The notes: a model not told the origin generated them from the letters alone. Positions 20,085-28,663 are shown, numbered from the stretch's first letter. The stretch: DNA of 64,000 nucleotides from Novosphingobium subterraneum (GCF_000807925.1 NZ_JRVC01000009.1:1-64000), one strand, 5' to 3'. Translations and numbers: made by a program.

Positions 20085-21826
20085 TCACCATCTCCGTTGC
20101 CGACCAGCGGCGACAAGTCCGAAATGTCGATATCGCGTGTATCGTCGGGAACGACGCCGAGGAACGGCCCGATGCGCGGAACGACGCGGCCGACGATTGG
20201 CGCGGCGTTCCATGCGGCAGTGCGCTGGTACGATGTCGCCGCCGTTCCCTTCGGCTCGTCGAGCATGGCAATCACCACATAGCGCGGCTTGTCCATCGGG
20301 AAGGCGGCTGCAAAGGTCGCGACGAGCGAAGTGCGGTTATAGCCGCCCTTCCCGCCGGGCTTTTCCGCCGAGCCGGTCTTTCCTCCGACGCGATAGCCCG
20401 AGGCATTGGCGCTCTTGCCGGTGCCGTCCACGACGATCATGCGCAGAAGCTGGCGCATGCGGGCGCTGGTCGAAGCCTTGTAGACGCGGCGGCCTTCAGG
20501 GATCTGCGTCGGCTCACGCTTGAACAGCGTTGCCGGTCGCCAGATGCCGCCGTTGACCATTGCAGCATAGGCTGCTGCCAGGTGCAGCGGCGTCACCGCG
20601 ATGCCATGGCCATAGCTGACCGTCATCGTGGTGATGCGCGCCCAGTCGCCGTTCTTGTTGGTGCCGCGCGGCCAGAGCGGGAAGCCGCGCGCCGGCAGTT
20701 CGATATAAGGCCGCTCGTTCATGCCGAGAGCAGCCATGGTCTTCTTCAAACCCGGCCCGCCAAGCTTGTCGGCTACCTGCGCGGTGACGATGTTCGAGGA
20801 ATGGATCAGCGCCTCGGGCACGTTCAGCGAAGCGCCGAAGCTGTGGCTGTCGCGGATATGAAAGCCCCCGATCGCCAGCGGCTTGTCCGACGGGTAGCGC
20901 ACTGAAAGGTCGGTCACCACACCTGCGTCAATTGCCGCAGCGATGCTCAACGGCTTGAAGGTGGACCCAAGTTCGTAGACCTGATTGGTCACCTTGTTGA
21001 ACACGAGGTTGTTGAGCGCTTGGTCAGAACGGTTCGGATTGAACGAAGGCAGCGATGCCAAGGCCACGATTTCCCCGGTGTCGACGTCAAGCACAATGCC
21101 TGCCGCGCCCTTGGCCTCGGTCTCCAGCATGCCGCGACCAAGTTCGTCCTCAAGTGCGCCCTGTGCCCGCATATCGATGGAAAGCGCCACCGGCTTGCCA
21201 CGGCGGGCAGGATCGAGCAGCTGCTTCTCAAGCACCTGCTCCATGCCGACATGGCCATGGCCTTCACTGTCGACATAGCCGAGCACGTGTGCGCCAAGCG
21301 ATCCTTGCGGGTAATAGCGTTGGTTCTCGCGCGGGAATTCCAGCGCAGGCTCGCCCAAGGCAAAGATGCGGTTGGCATCCTCCGGCATCACACGCTGGCG
21401 CAGATAGCTCGGCTTGTCAGACTTCAGCCGCCGGAGCAGGTCGTTGTAGTCGGCGTCGGGGAAGATGGCGACAAGCGCCTTGGCCACCTCTTCGGGCGAC
21501 TTGACGAGCGGAGTGCCGTTTTCGCCGAATGCCTTGGGATTGTACCACAGCGCATAGGCCGGGAACGCCCGCGCCAGCGGAACGCCATTGCGATCGGTGA
21601 TCTCGCCTCGCGGGGGGAGCAGCGCTTCGGCCAGTGAACGACGCTCAGGGGAGCCTTCGAAAAAGCCGAGTTGGGCGATCCTTGCGAGCGCCGCGAAGCC
21701 AAAGAACAGGATGAAGCCCGCCACCACCAGCGCACGGACCTTGGCCTCGACCAGCGAGCGCTGACGGACGTTGGCCAGCAGGACGCGGCCGGAAGCGATG
21801 GCGGCGGAGGCGGTGAGTGCATTCAC
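20081..21826 (-). CDS. ftsI: Septal transpeptidase FtsI (PBP3)
   Basis: FtsI is the monofunctional class B penicillin-binding protein that cross-links septal peptidoglycan, working with FtsW. The 581-residue protein has a cytoplasmic basic N-terminus, one membrane segment at about 30-52, the pedestal domain with RGEITDRNG at 73-81, and the transpeptidase domain with STFK at 288-291 (nucleophile Ser288), SSN at 343-345 and KTG at 483-485. All three active-site motifs are intact. It follows ftsL with a 4-bp overlap. Confidence 0.97.
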   Translation of the reverse strand: MNALTASAAIASGRVLLANVRQRSLVEAKVRALVVAGFILFFGFAALARIAQLGFFEGSPERRSLAEALLPPRGEITDRNGVPLARAFPAYALWYNPKAFGENGTPLVKSPEEVAKALVAIFPDADYNDLLRRLKSDKPSYLRQRVMPEDANRIFALGEPALEFPRENQRYYPQGSLGAHVLGYVDSEGHGHVGMEQVLEKQLLDPARRGKPVALSIDMRAQGALEDELGRGMLETEAKGAAGIVLDVDTGEIVALASLPSFNPNRSDQALNNLVFNKVTNQVYELGSTFKPLSIAAAIDAGVVTDLSVRYPSDKPLAIGGFHIRDSHSFGASLNVPEALIHSSNIVTAQVADKLGGPGLKKTMAALGMNERPYIELPARGFPLWPRGTNKNGDWARITTMTVSYGHGIAVTPLHLAAAYAAMVNGGIWRPATLFKREPTQIPEGRRVYKASTSARMRQLLRMIVVDGTGKSANASGYRVGGKTGSAEKPGGKGGYNRTSLVATFAAAFPMDKPRYVVIAMLDEPKGTAATSYQRTAAWNAAPIVGRVVPRIGPFLGVVPDDTRDIDISDLSPLVGNGDGE

Positions 21827-22656
21827 CGGGCTGCCTTAGCCTCCTTGCCCTTGGCGGCGCGAGGGGCCGAACTGGACTTCGCCTTGCTTGCGCCTGACTT
21901 ATCCGCAGTTGCGACAGCTTTGGACTTGGCAGCGGGCTTACCGGCCGGTCGCGCGTCAGATTTCGCGGTCTTTGCCCTCTCCTTGGCAACAACGCCCTTG
22001 GCAGCAGCGTCCTTGGCAGCAGCCTTCTGCGCCACCTTGGGCTTGGCCGACGTCGCGGACTCGGACTTGTCCTTCTTGGCCGGGCGCTCCTTGTCCGAAG
22101 CCGTTTCCTTCCGCACCGGCCCGCGCGGGCGGGCGTCAACGACCTTGCCAAGGCGGTCTTTCAGCGTCTCGACCGCTTCAGCATGATCGACAGTGCGCGC
22201 CGGACGGTCCTCGTCGCCGTCGTCGGCAACGGCCTTGCTGTCATTGCTGGCCAGCGCCTTGCCCGAAAGCGGCGAAACCATCGCCGGGAACGCGGCGGAA
22301 GCGATCACGCTGTCATCCACGCTGGCGACGCGGATCGGTGCGGGCGCATCCGGCGTGGCCGGCACGCTCAGTGCGGCAAGCTGGCGCTCGCCTTCGAGGT
22401 ACTGGCTGGCGTTGGGCGCGGCGTAGCCGAACTCTACATCGTTCCAGGCTTTCAACTGCTGCTGATTGGAGCGCGTCTCGAATTCCGTCTCGAGATACAT
22501 CTTCTCCTGCTTCAATGCGACGATGCGCGCTTCGGCATGATGGATCTGGCTCCGCAAGGCATTGACCCGGAATGCCAGCGCCACGACCAGCGCCAGGCAC
22601 AAGCCCAGCAAGACCACCCAGCCAACCGAGCGAAGACGGCTTGTCGTCGAGATCAT
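21823..22656 (-). CDS. ftsL: FtsL-like divisome protein with long basic tail
   Basis: Position between rsmH and ftsI identifies this as the FtsL slot, the small bitopic protein that bridges FtsQ/FtsB to FtsWI. Residues 1-11 are cytoplasmic, 12-30 form the membrane segment ([19 protein letters not shown]) and 31-65 form a coiled coil ([19 protein letters not shown]). After a short conserved stretch around [11 protein letters not shown], the protein continues for about 190 residues, ending in a Lys/Ala/Pro-rich histone-H1-like tail. At 277 residues it is more than twice the 121 of E. coli FtsL. Overlaps rsmH and ftsI by 4 bp. The role of the tail is unknown. Confidence 0.8.
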   Translation of the reverse strand: MISTTSRLRSVGWVVLLGLCLALVVALAFRVNALRSQIHHAEARIVALKQEKMYLETEFETRSNQQQLKAWNDVEFGYAAPNASQYLEGERQLAALSVPATPDAPAPIRVASVDDSVIASAAFPAMVSPLSGKALASNDSKAVADDGDEDRPARTVDHAEAVETLKDRLGKVVDARPRGPVRKETASDKERPAKKDKSESATSAKPKVAQKAAAKDAAAKGVVAKERAKTAKSDARPAGKPAAKSKAVATADKSGASKAKSSSAPRAAKGKEAKAAR

Positions 22657-23639
22657 GCCGCAGCCCTCCCGGCATGATTGCGTGCTGGCGCGGAAGTGCG
22701 CACGGCCCAGCGCAGCGTGGCGGAACGGGCGCGCGGGTTGCGCTCCTCTTCCTCGGGCGTCGGACGAATGGCAGCCGAGGGCTTTTCAAAGACCGGTTCG
22801 ACCTTCGCGACCATTTGCGGCAGGTGGCGCGAGCCGGCTGGCACGGCGCCCGCAGCTTCGCGCAGGAACTGCTTGACGATGCGGTCCTCGAGGCTGTGGA
22901 AGCTCACCACCGCGATGCGGCCACCGGGGACCAGCACCTTCTCCGCCGCAGCGAGGCCCTCGATCAGTTCGTCCAGTTCGCCATTCACGTGGATGCGCAC
23001 GGCCTGGAAACTGCGGGTCGCCGGGTCCTTCTGCGCCTTGGGGCCCTTGATGTCTGGGCGATAGCCAAGCGCCTTGCGTACGACTGCGGCAAACTGGCCG
23101 GTGGTGGTGAGAGGACGGGCAGCCACTATGGCGCGGGCAATCCGGCGCGATTGGCGTTCCTCGCCGTAGCGATAGAGAACGTCTGCTATTTCCCCCTCGT
23201 CCGCTTCATTCAGGAAATCCGCCGCACTTGGACCGTCCTGTGACATCCGCATGTCTAACGGTCCGTCCGACGAGAACGCAAATCCGCGCCCCGGCTGATC
23301 GAGCTGCATCGAGCTCACGCCGATGTCGAACACGACGCCCTGAACGCCCGCAATTCCGGCCTCTGCAAGTCCTTCCGCAAGTTCGGAAAAGCGACGGGGA
23401 TGCAGAACGAGGCGCGGATCTTTTCCACAGGTTTCTCCCCAGAGCCTTCCCGCCGCAATCGCATCGGGATCGCGGTCAAAGGCGTGAACCGTCGCGCCCG
23501 ATTCCAGCAGGCGCCGGGTGTAGCCGCCCGCGCCGAAAGTCGCGTCGACGATCAGATCGCCCGGCTTTGCATCAAGGGCCGCGACGACCTCTTCGAGCAG
23601 CACGGGAATGTGCGGGGCTTTTGGCGCTGCGGCGGTCAC
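22653..23639 (-). CDS. rsmH: 16S rRNA (cytosine-1402-N4)-methyltransferase
   Basis: RsmH (MraW) methylates N4 of C1402 in the decoding site of 16S rRNA using S-adenosylmethionine. The 328-residue protein begins [13 protein letters not shown] and contains the SAM motif [15 protein letters not shown], then [11 protein letters not shown], the family stretch [21 protein letters not shown], and [15 protein letters not shown]. It is the second gene of the dcw cluster, as in most bacteria, and overlaps mraZ and ftsL by 4 bp each. Confidence 0.97.
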   Translation of the reverse strand: MTAAAPKAPHIPVLLEEVVAALDAKPGDLIVDATFGAGGYTRRLLESGATVHAFDRDPDAIAAGRLWGETCGKDPRLVLHPRRFSELAEGLAEAGIAGVQGVVFDIGVSSMQLDQPGRGFAFSSDGPLDMRMSQDGPSAADFLNEADEGEIADVLYRYGEERQSRRIARAIVAARPLTTTGQFAAVVRKALGYRPDIKGPKAQKDPATRSFQAVRIHVNGELDELIEGLAAAEKVLVPGGRIAVVSFHSLEDRIVKQFLREAAGAVPAGSRHLPQMVAKVEPVFEKPSAAIRPTPEEEERNPRARSATLRWAVRTSAPARNHAGRAAA

Positions 23640-24157
23640 TTGCGCTTCCCCTTTGCAGCTTCGGCCATCTTGGCCCGGCAGCCAGCCTTGGCACTGGCCC
23701 AGCCATCGCCCTGCTCGAACAGGATCTGCGGGTTCCAGATCGTGATCTGGCGGCCGCCACCATGGAAATAGAGGCCATCCTCCACCTGACCGAGTTCGGA
23801 CAGGTACTCGGGCAGGACGAAACGACCGCTTTCATCGAAGCTCACGCGGGTAAAGCCGTAGGCCTGCGCTTCGGCCATATCGCGGTCGAAATCGAGGCCC
23901 AGCCGGAGCTTCTTCTCTTCCTCGCGATCGATCTCTGCAGCCAGTTCGTCCAGGCGGGACAGGCCGAATCCGGTCAGACAAGGCAGGCGGGGGTGCTTGT
24001 CGAGGCAGAGAACGCGCTGGTTGGCGGAAGCTGCGTAGATGTCGGAGCGGAAGTCGGCAGGCAGGACGAAGCGGCCCTTTTCGCCACGCGGCGAAAAGCC
24101 CTGTCCCACCAGATTTACCGGCCCTCCCGCCACGCTGGACACCCCGCTCGCGGACAA
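23636..24157 (-). CDS. mraZ: Transcriptional regulator MraZ
   Basis: MraZ is an AbrB-fold DNA-binding protein that forms rings and represses its own dcw operon in E. coli. Two SpoVT/AbrB-like repeats are visible: [14 protein letters not shown] near residue 28 and the second around [17 protein letters not shown] near residue 103. The start is uncertain. The longest frame begins with TTG at 24157; GTG codons at 24142 and 24133 are also in frame and would give 168 or 165 residues, closer to what the first repeat needs. The 3' end overlaps rsmH by 4 bp. Direct repeats about 100 bp upstream are the likely operator. Confidence 0.9.
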   Translation of the reverse strand: MSASGVSSVAGGPVNLVGQGFSPRGEKGRFVLPADFRSDIYAASANQRVLCLDKHPRLPCLTGFGLSRLDELAAEIDREEEKKLRLGLDFDRDMAEAQAYGFTRVSFDESGRFVLPEYLSELGQVEDGLYFHGGGRQITIWNPQILFEQGDGWASAKAGCRAKMAEAAKGKRK

Positions 24158-24250
24158 AGCTCCATCGCTCGACCCCGCGCCATCGCGCGTTGCCGACTCA
24201 TCCCCCGCGGATGCGATTGGAGTTCGTCCCGATAACCCACACTACTAACG

Positions 24251-24294
24251 CGGGACGGGGCGGGCGAAAAGGGGAAAATGCGGGAAAATGCGGA
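24251..24294. promoter_or_regulatory. 10-bp direct repeats resembling MraZ boxes
   Basis: Five consecutive 10-bp steps, starting at 24251, 24261, 24271, 24281 and 24291, each open with CGG or GGG; the third and fourth read GGGGAAAATG and CGGGAAAATG. MraZ of E. coli is known to bind GGG-type boxes spaced by 10 bp in its own promoter. Position, 95-120 bp before the possible mraZ starts, fits an operator. The guanine runs lie on the plus strand, opposite to mraZ transcription. Confidence 0.6.
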
Positions 24295-24444
24295 CTAGCT
24301 ATGATTCCGTAGCATTTTCTCTACATCTTACCGCTTGAGTAACCATGACCTGCTGCAAAAGTAATCGCGCAGATGCGGGCATTTTGCCGAAGTCCTCGGC
24401 CGTACCCGGCACCTTGCCCGTAGTTTCCCGCGAACAAAAAGGGA

Positions 24445-25161
24445 TCATCGCGTCATCGCCCCTTCGAGAAGGCGTTGAAGCTGCACTGCACGCCGATCCC
24501 CATCATCCTCCGGCTCCAGAAGCGCGGCGTCAGCGACCAGCGTTGCTTGGCCTTGGCCGATCCCGCAGCGCGCAATCAGCCCGTCCCTGGCAATTGCGCA
24601 GTCCGCTTCATGCCCGCCCGGAATTGCCTTGAAGGCGCCTGCCAGATTGATCGGCAGGCCCTCGCCCGCACTTTCCCGCAGACCACCGGGTTGCCCGTCG
24701 TCGAATTGCAGTTCCAACCCCCACCGCGCCAGGATCGGCGAAACCAGCGCTACGTCCTGCGGGCGGCGTCGGTCGCCCAGCGCAAATGCGCTCTCCTGCG
24801 TCAGCATGGGATCGACGAACATCAGAAGGTGGCCGCCTGCCCGCACCCAGGCGTCAAGCGCAAGATTCTCTTCCGGCACCAACGGGCGCGGCTGCGCCAC
24901 GACCAGCAAGTCGACTTGTTCGAGCTGAAGCAGCGTATCGAGCGCAATCACCTTGCCCTTGGACTCCAGCACGGCGCGCGCCCAGTGCGGCGCGGCTGGC
25001 GGGTCGATCATGCCCTTGATATCGTCCGCCTCGCTCCACACGATCGGCAGGCTGGTAAACAGGCCCACGGTCCTGTCAGGGGCACGCTCGGCGGAGAACG
25101 CCCACCAGCCCGCCAGCGCGACAACCGCTGCCAGCACGGCAAGAGCGATCCGACGATGCAC
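24445..25161 (-). CDS. Membrane-anchored protein of GldG-like/DUF4350 type, unknown function
   Basis: A 238-residue protein with a single N-terminal membrane segment or uncleaved signal (about residues 5-22) and a periplasmic domain. Stretches such as VGLFTSLPIVW, LLVVAQPRPLVPEENLALDAWVRAGGHLLMFVDP recall the periplasmic sugar-binding-like domain of GldG-type ABC-2 accessory proteins, in which an Asp/Pro turn follows a strand. No permease or ATPase gene is next to it, so a transport role is not supported. The start is GTG, placed directly after the stop of the preceding gene (no spacer), so the two are coupled. Function unknown. Confidence 0.7.
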   Translation of the reverse strand: MHRRIALAVLAAVVALAGWWAFSAERAPDRTVGLFTSLPIVWSEADDIKGMIDPPAAPHWARAVLESKGKVIALDTLLQLEQVDLLVVAQPRPLVPEENLALDAWVRAGGHLLMFVDPMLTQESAFALGDRRRPQDVALVSPILARWGLELQFDDGQPGGLRESAGEGLPINLAGAFKAIPGGHEADCAIARDGLIARCGIGQGQATLVADAALLEPEDDGDRRAVQLQRLLEGAMTR

Positions 25162-25578
25162 TCAGTTCTTCGGCGCGTTAACCGAAGGGGCCGGGACCGA
25201 AGGGGCCGGAGTCGGCGCGGGCGGAGCGGGCGAGATCGTGACGGTCGGCTTTTCCTTGGCCGTGACCGGCAGTTGCGGAGCCACGCCCATGTCGGCCAGC
25301 GGGTCCTTCGCCGATGTCTCGCTCGCCTCGACCTTCGGCGCAGCGGTATTGACCGCACTCGCGTTGATGAACTTGGCCCGATCCATGATCACGTTGGCAA
25401 GGCTTACCAGCAGCAGCATCCCGGCCAGCCCGAACAGCCCGACCTGCAGCCGATGAACCGCCTGTGCCCGCAATTCGCGCGTGGTCGGCGGCACATGGGC
25501 CAGTGCGCTGGCAGCAGCGATTTCCGCCTCGGTCGGGGCGGAAACCTGCTTGCCTGCGGGGAAACCGAACAGTGCCAT
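25162..25578 (-). CDS. Small membrane protein of unknown function
   Basis: A 138-residue protein that I cannot assign. A soluble N-terminus of about 40 residues (with TTRELRAQAVHRLQ) precedes one membrane segment at 45-65 (VGLFGLAGMLLLVSLANVIM). The rest is a low-complexity Ala/Pro/Thr tail, presumably periplasmic. It lies 14 bp after the cysteine-synthase-like gene and abuts the following gene directly, so these three form an operon. Confidence 0.7.
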   Translation of the reverse strand: MALFGFPAGKQVSAPTEAEIAAASALAHVPPTTRELRAQAVHRLQVGLFGLAGMLLLVSLANVIMDRAKFINASAVNTAAPKVEASETSAKDPLADMGVAPQLPVTAKEKPTVTISPAPPAPTPAPSVPAPSVNAPKN

Positions 25579-25592
25579 GACCGCAGCCTAGC

Positions 25593-26591
25593 CTATTGCT
25601 CCAGCCAAGGGAACACCGGCAGCCCCTTGGCCTTGAGCCACTCGGGATTGTAGAGCGACGAAAGGTAGCGGAAGCCAGTATCGCACAGGATCGTCGCCAC
25701 GCGACTGCCCTTGCCAAGCTGCTTGGCCAGCGCCACGGCGCCCGCCACGTTGATCCCGCTCGACAGGCCAAGGCACAGGCCCTCATCGGCCAGCAGGCGC
25801 TCGACCCAGTAAAGCCCTTCCTCGTCCGAAATGCGGAACTGCGTGTCGATCGGTGCGCCTTCGAGGTTGGCGGTGATGCGCCCCTGGCCAATGCCCTCGG
25901 CCACCGAGGAGCCTTCGGCCTTCAGCTCGCCATTGGCGTAATAGTTGTACAGCGCCGCGCCGTGCGGATCGGTCAGGGCGATCGTGATGTTCTCGTCGAA
26001 AGCCTTGAGCCCCAGGCCCACGCCCGCGATCGTCCCGCCCGTGCCGGCAGCACAGGTGAAGCCGTCGATACGGTGCTCCATCTGCTCCCAGAGTTCTGGC
26101 GCGGTGCTTTCGATATGGGCGCGGCGATTGGCGATATTGTCGAACTGGTTGGCCCAGACCGCCCCTTCGGTTTCCTCGGCAATCCGGCGCGAGGTGTGAA
26201 CGAAGTGGCCGGGGTTGGAGAACGGCGCCGCCGGCACCAGCACGAGTTCGGCCCGCAACGCGCGCAGCGTGTCCATCTTCTCGCGCGATTGCGTTTCGGG
26301 CATGACGATGACCGACTTGTACCCGCGGGCGTTGGCCACCAGCGCAAGGCCGATGCCGGTATTGCCCGCCGTGCCTTCGACGATCGTCCCGCCGGGCTGC
26401 AGCACGCCCCGCTCCTCGGCATCGCGCACGATCCACAGCGCGGCGCGGTCCTTCACCGAAGCACCGGGATTGGCGAACTCGCACTTGCCGTAGATCTCGG
26501 CGCCTGCCGCCTCGCTCGGCCCCTTCAGCAGGACGAGCGGCGTGTTGCCGATGAGCGAAATGGTATCGGGTGTAATCGAAGGTGCAGTCAT
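25593..26591 (-). CDS. Cysteine synthase family PLP enzyme
   Basis: A 332-residue fold-type II PLP enzyme of the cysteine synthase group, which makes cysteine from O-acetylserine and sulfide. The PLP lysine is K47 in NPGASVKDRAA, and the phosphate loop reads GTGGTIAG. The substrate loop, which is TSGNT in typical CysK, reads TAGNT here (residues 74-78), and the protein is somewhat longer than canonical CysK; such variants occur in related cysteine-desulfhydrase-like enzymes, so direction of the reaction is open. I chose the ATG at 26591 because the conserved start SLIGNTPLV follows at residue 12. It leads an operon with two genes of unknown function. Confidence 0.88.
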   Translation of the reverse strand: MTAPSITPDTISLIGNTPLVLLKGPSEAAGAEIYGKCEFANPGASVKDRAALWIVRDAEERGVLQPGGTIVEGTAGNTGIGLALVANARGYKSVIVMPETQSREKMDTLRALRAELVLVPAAPFSNPGHFVHTSRRIAEETEGAVWANQFDNIANRRAHIESTAPELWEQMEHRIDGFTCAAGTGGTIAGVGLGLKAFDENITIALTDPHGAALYNYYANGELKAEGSSVAEGIGQGRITANLEGAPIDTQFRISDEEGLYWVERLLADEGLCLGLSSGINVAGAVALAKQLGKGSRVATILCDTGFRYLSSLYNPEWLKAKGLPVFPWLEQ

Positions 26592-26667
26592 GGTCCCCGA
26601 GTTAGGGAGACTTTGCGCGATTGCCAACGAATTTGCGCTTTGCGGCGTGCAAGCCCTGCTCGCGGCG

Positions 26668-27330
26668 TTATTCGCGTCCGGCCCTGATCGCGGCACCACC
26701 CGCAAACGGCGCAACGGCCAGCGCCACAAGGCTGCATGCGCCCAGCAGCAGCAAGCCCCCCTCGCCCCCCGGTTGCAGCGATCCCGCGCCGAAGATCAGG
26801 AGCGGCACGGCCAGAGGGATCGCGAGCAATCCGCCCAGCGCCGAACCTGCCCGCAACCCTGCCGTCAGCGCCGCGATGGTCACGCCGATCGCTGCCAGAC
26901 CCGGTGTGCCCAGCAGCAGCCCGACTTCCACTGTCCACAACTGTTGGCCATCAAGGCCGAGCAGCCCTGCCGAGATCGGTGCTGCCAGCATCAGGGGCAC
27001 GCCAAAGCTCAGCCAGTGCGCCAGGATGCGCACCAGGAGCAGCGCCTCCTCGGCAATGCCCCGCAAGGCCCACTGGTCGAACATGCCGGCTTCAACGTCC
27101 GGCTCGACCAGGCGGTCGAGCGGCAGGATCGCCGCCAGCAGCGCCGCAACCCAGATCACGCCCGCACCGGTCCGTGCCAGCAACCGGGCATCGGGGCCAA
27201 CGGCAAAGGGAAACAGCATCGCCACAGCAAGGAAGAACAGCAGCGGCAGAACCGCTCCACCGCGCCCTTGGCTCCCTCGCGTCAGCAGCACCAGATCGCG
27301 CAGGAAGATCGGAAGAAGCTTGGCGATCAC
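26668..27330 (-). CDS. ccmB: Heme exporter protein B (CcmB)
   Basis: CcmB is the membrane subunit of the CcmAB transporter that drives release of holo-CcmE in system I cytochrome c maturation. The 220-residue product has six hydrophobic segments and family stretches such as LLPIFLRDLVLLTRG at the N-terminus and LLLGTPGLAAIGVTIAALT. The start is a GTG at 27330 overlapping the ccmA stop by 4 bp (GTGA). An open frame extends to 27450, but it would run through ccmA. No ccmC, D, E, F, G or H genes are in the window. Confidence 0.92.
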   Translation of the reverse strand: MIAKLLPIFLRDLVLLTRGSQGRGGAVLPLLFFLAVAMLFPFAVGPDARLLARTGAGVIWVAALLAAILPLDRLVEPDVEAGMFDQWALRGIAEEALLLVRILAHWLSFGVPLMLAAPISAGLLGLDGQQLWTVEVGLLLGTPGLAAIGVTIAALTAGLRAGSALGGLLAIPLAVPLLIFGAGSLQPGGEGGLLLLGACSLVALAVAPFAGGAAIRAGRE

Positions 27331-27902
27331 GGTTGGAAATCCAGCAATTCGATCACCTTTACCGCGTCGAGCGAAAGCGGCTGGTGCGATGCAATGATCA
27401 CCGCCCCACCGGCATTGCAATGCGCCTTGATCGCCGCCTGCGCGATGCACGACCAGTGGGTGTCGAGCCCGTTGAGCGGCTCGTCGAGCAGCCAGATCGG
27501 CGCGCCGCTTGCCGCCACGCGGGCAAGGGCCGCCCGCTTGCGCTGCCCCGTGGAAAGATAGCGCACCGGAACGTCAAGCAGGTCGGCCAGCCCGAAATCG
27601 GCGTTGCCCTGCGGTGCGCGGTCGATCCGCTGCCAGAACGCCAGCGCGTTCTCGAGCGGTTCGTGGCCGTCCAGCGCCAGCCGCTCATCCGAAAGCGCAA
27701 GCGCACCATGACGCTCAACCGACCCCATGAATGGCCGCAGCAATCCGGCAAGGATGCGGATGAGGCTCGACTTGCCGATGCCGTTGGGGCCGGCAAGATG
27801 GACGACTGCACGCGGCGCAAGATCGAACGACAGCCCCCGGAACAGAACCCGGTCCCCGCGCCGGCAGGCAATATCCGTGGCGACGAGACCGCACTCTTGC
27901 AT
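27327..27902 (-). CDS. ccmA: Heme exporter ATPase (CcmA)
   Basis: CcmA is the ABC ATPase of cytochrome c maturation system I. The 191-residue protein carries Walker A GPNGIGKSS, the ABC signature LSTGQRKRAALARV and Walker B IWLLDEPLNGLD, followed by the H-loop IIASHQPL. I place the start at the ATG at 27902 (MQECGLVATDIACRRGDRVLF) where the family N-terminus begins; in-frame starts at 27932 and upstream would add residues without a clear ribosome binding site. It is divergent from the pterin dehydratase gene 86 bp away and overlaps ccmB. Confidence 0.92.
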   Translation of the reverse strand: MQECGLVATDIACRRGDRVLFRGLSFDLAPRAVVHLAGPNGIGKSSLIRILAGLLRPFMGSVERHGALALSDERLALDGHEPLENALAFWQRIDRAPQGNADFGLADLLDVPVRYLSTGQRKRAALARVAASGAPIWLLDEPLNGLDTHWSCIAQAAIKAHCNAGGAVIIASHQPLSLDAVKVIELLDFQP

Positions 27903-27988
27903 GGCGTGGGACTGCATGGGAGGGGCTTGCATGAAATCGGGCGATAGGGGAAACGGCGGCAACTGCCAAGGATGCCAAAGGACCAAGC

Positions 27989-28279
27989 ATGACCGTCGCC
28001 CGCCTGACCGATTCCGAACGCGTTTCCCTGCTGGCCGAGCTCCCGGAATGGCAATTGCGTGAAGACGGCCTAGCCATAGTGCGCACCTTCCGCTTTGCCG
28101 ATTTCTCCGAGGCCTGGGCCTTCATGAACCGCGTCGCCCTCTACGCCGAAAAGGCTGATCACCACCCCGAATGGTTCAACGTCTACAACCGCGTCGAGGT
28201 GACGTTGACGACGCACGATGCCGATGGCCTCTCGGCACGGGATGCGGCGATGGCGCGGGCGATGGAAGGCTTTCTGTGA
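27989..28279 (+). CDS. phhB: 4a-hydroxytetrahydrobiopterin dehydratase
   Basis: Pterin-4a-carbinolamine dehydratase, which regenerates quinonoid dihydropterin after aromatic amino acid hydroxylation. The 96-residue length is typical. The active-site signature is visible as [25 protein letters not shown], with the His-His pair and the later His, preceded by [13 protein letters not shown]. No phenylalanine hydroxylase gene lies nearby. Its stop overlaps the GTG of the next gene by 4 bp. Confidence 0.94.
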   Translation: MTVARLTDSERVSLLAELPEWQLREDGLAIVRTFRFADFSEAWAFMNRVALYAEKADHHPEWFNVYNRVEVTLTTHDADGLSARDAAMARAMEGFL

Positions 28280-28632
28280 AGCTCACCTCACCGAGCAATT
28301 GGTTACGGCATGGCTCGGCCGCGCTACTCATCTTGCTATCGGTACAAGTTGCCCGTGCCGAACCTCCCACTTGCGCTGAGAATGTCGCCTCATTTCAGCC
28401 CAAGACGGGTGTTGTAGGGTCGGCAGAGACGGCAAAGTCAGTGGCCATGATTTACCTGAAGCCCGTTTATGGCACCAAACAGATTGAAGGGCAGCGACCC
28501 TTTAAGGCTACACTGCGCGACGGTGTCTGAATAGTGACAGGCTCGCTACCAAGAGGCTTGGATGGCGGCGTCGCACACATCTCGATTTGCCGCCGGAACG
28601 GCAAAGTTTTGCGCATTTTTCACGACAAGTGA
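28276..28632 (+). pseudogene. NTF2-fold immunity-like secreted protein, interrupted by an in-frame TGA
   Basis: A GTG at 28276, overlapping the phhB stop, opens a frame with a signal peptide (hydrophobic GSAALLILLSV, cleavage expected after ARA) and a conserved region: VAMIYLKPVYGTKQIEGQ, then RPFKATLRDGV. Here codon 85 (28528-28530) is TGA. Reading past it in the same frame gives IVTGSLPRGLDGGVAHISI and CRRNGKVLRIFHDK before a true stop at 28630. This is the full pattern of the NTF2-fold immunity protein family (YGxxxI...RPFKA.L.DGVWIV.G.LP.G..GG..HI.I....GKVL), in which the residue at the stop is Trp. A TGG-to-TGA change thus cuts the protein at 84 of 118 residues. Function of the family is known only by analogy with toxin-immunity genes; no toxin is adjacent. 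Confidence 0.75.
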
Positions 28633-28663
28633 GCAATGCATTATCAGAAGGGACGTAACGCCG

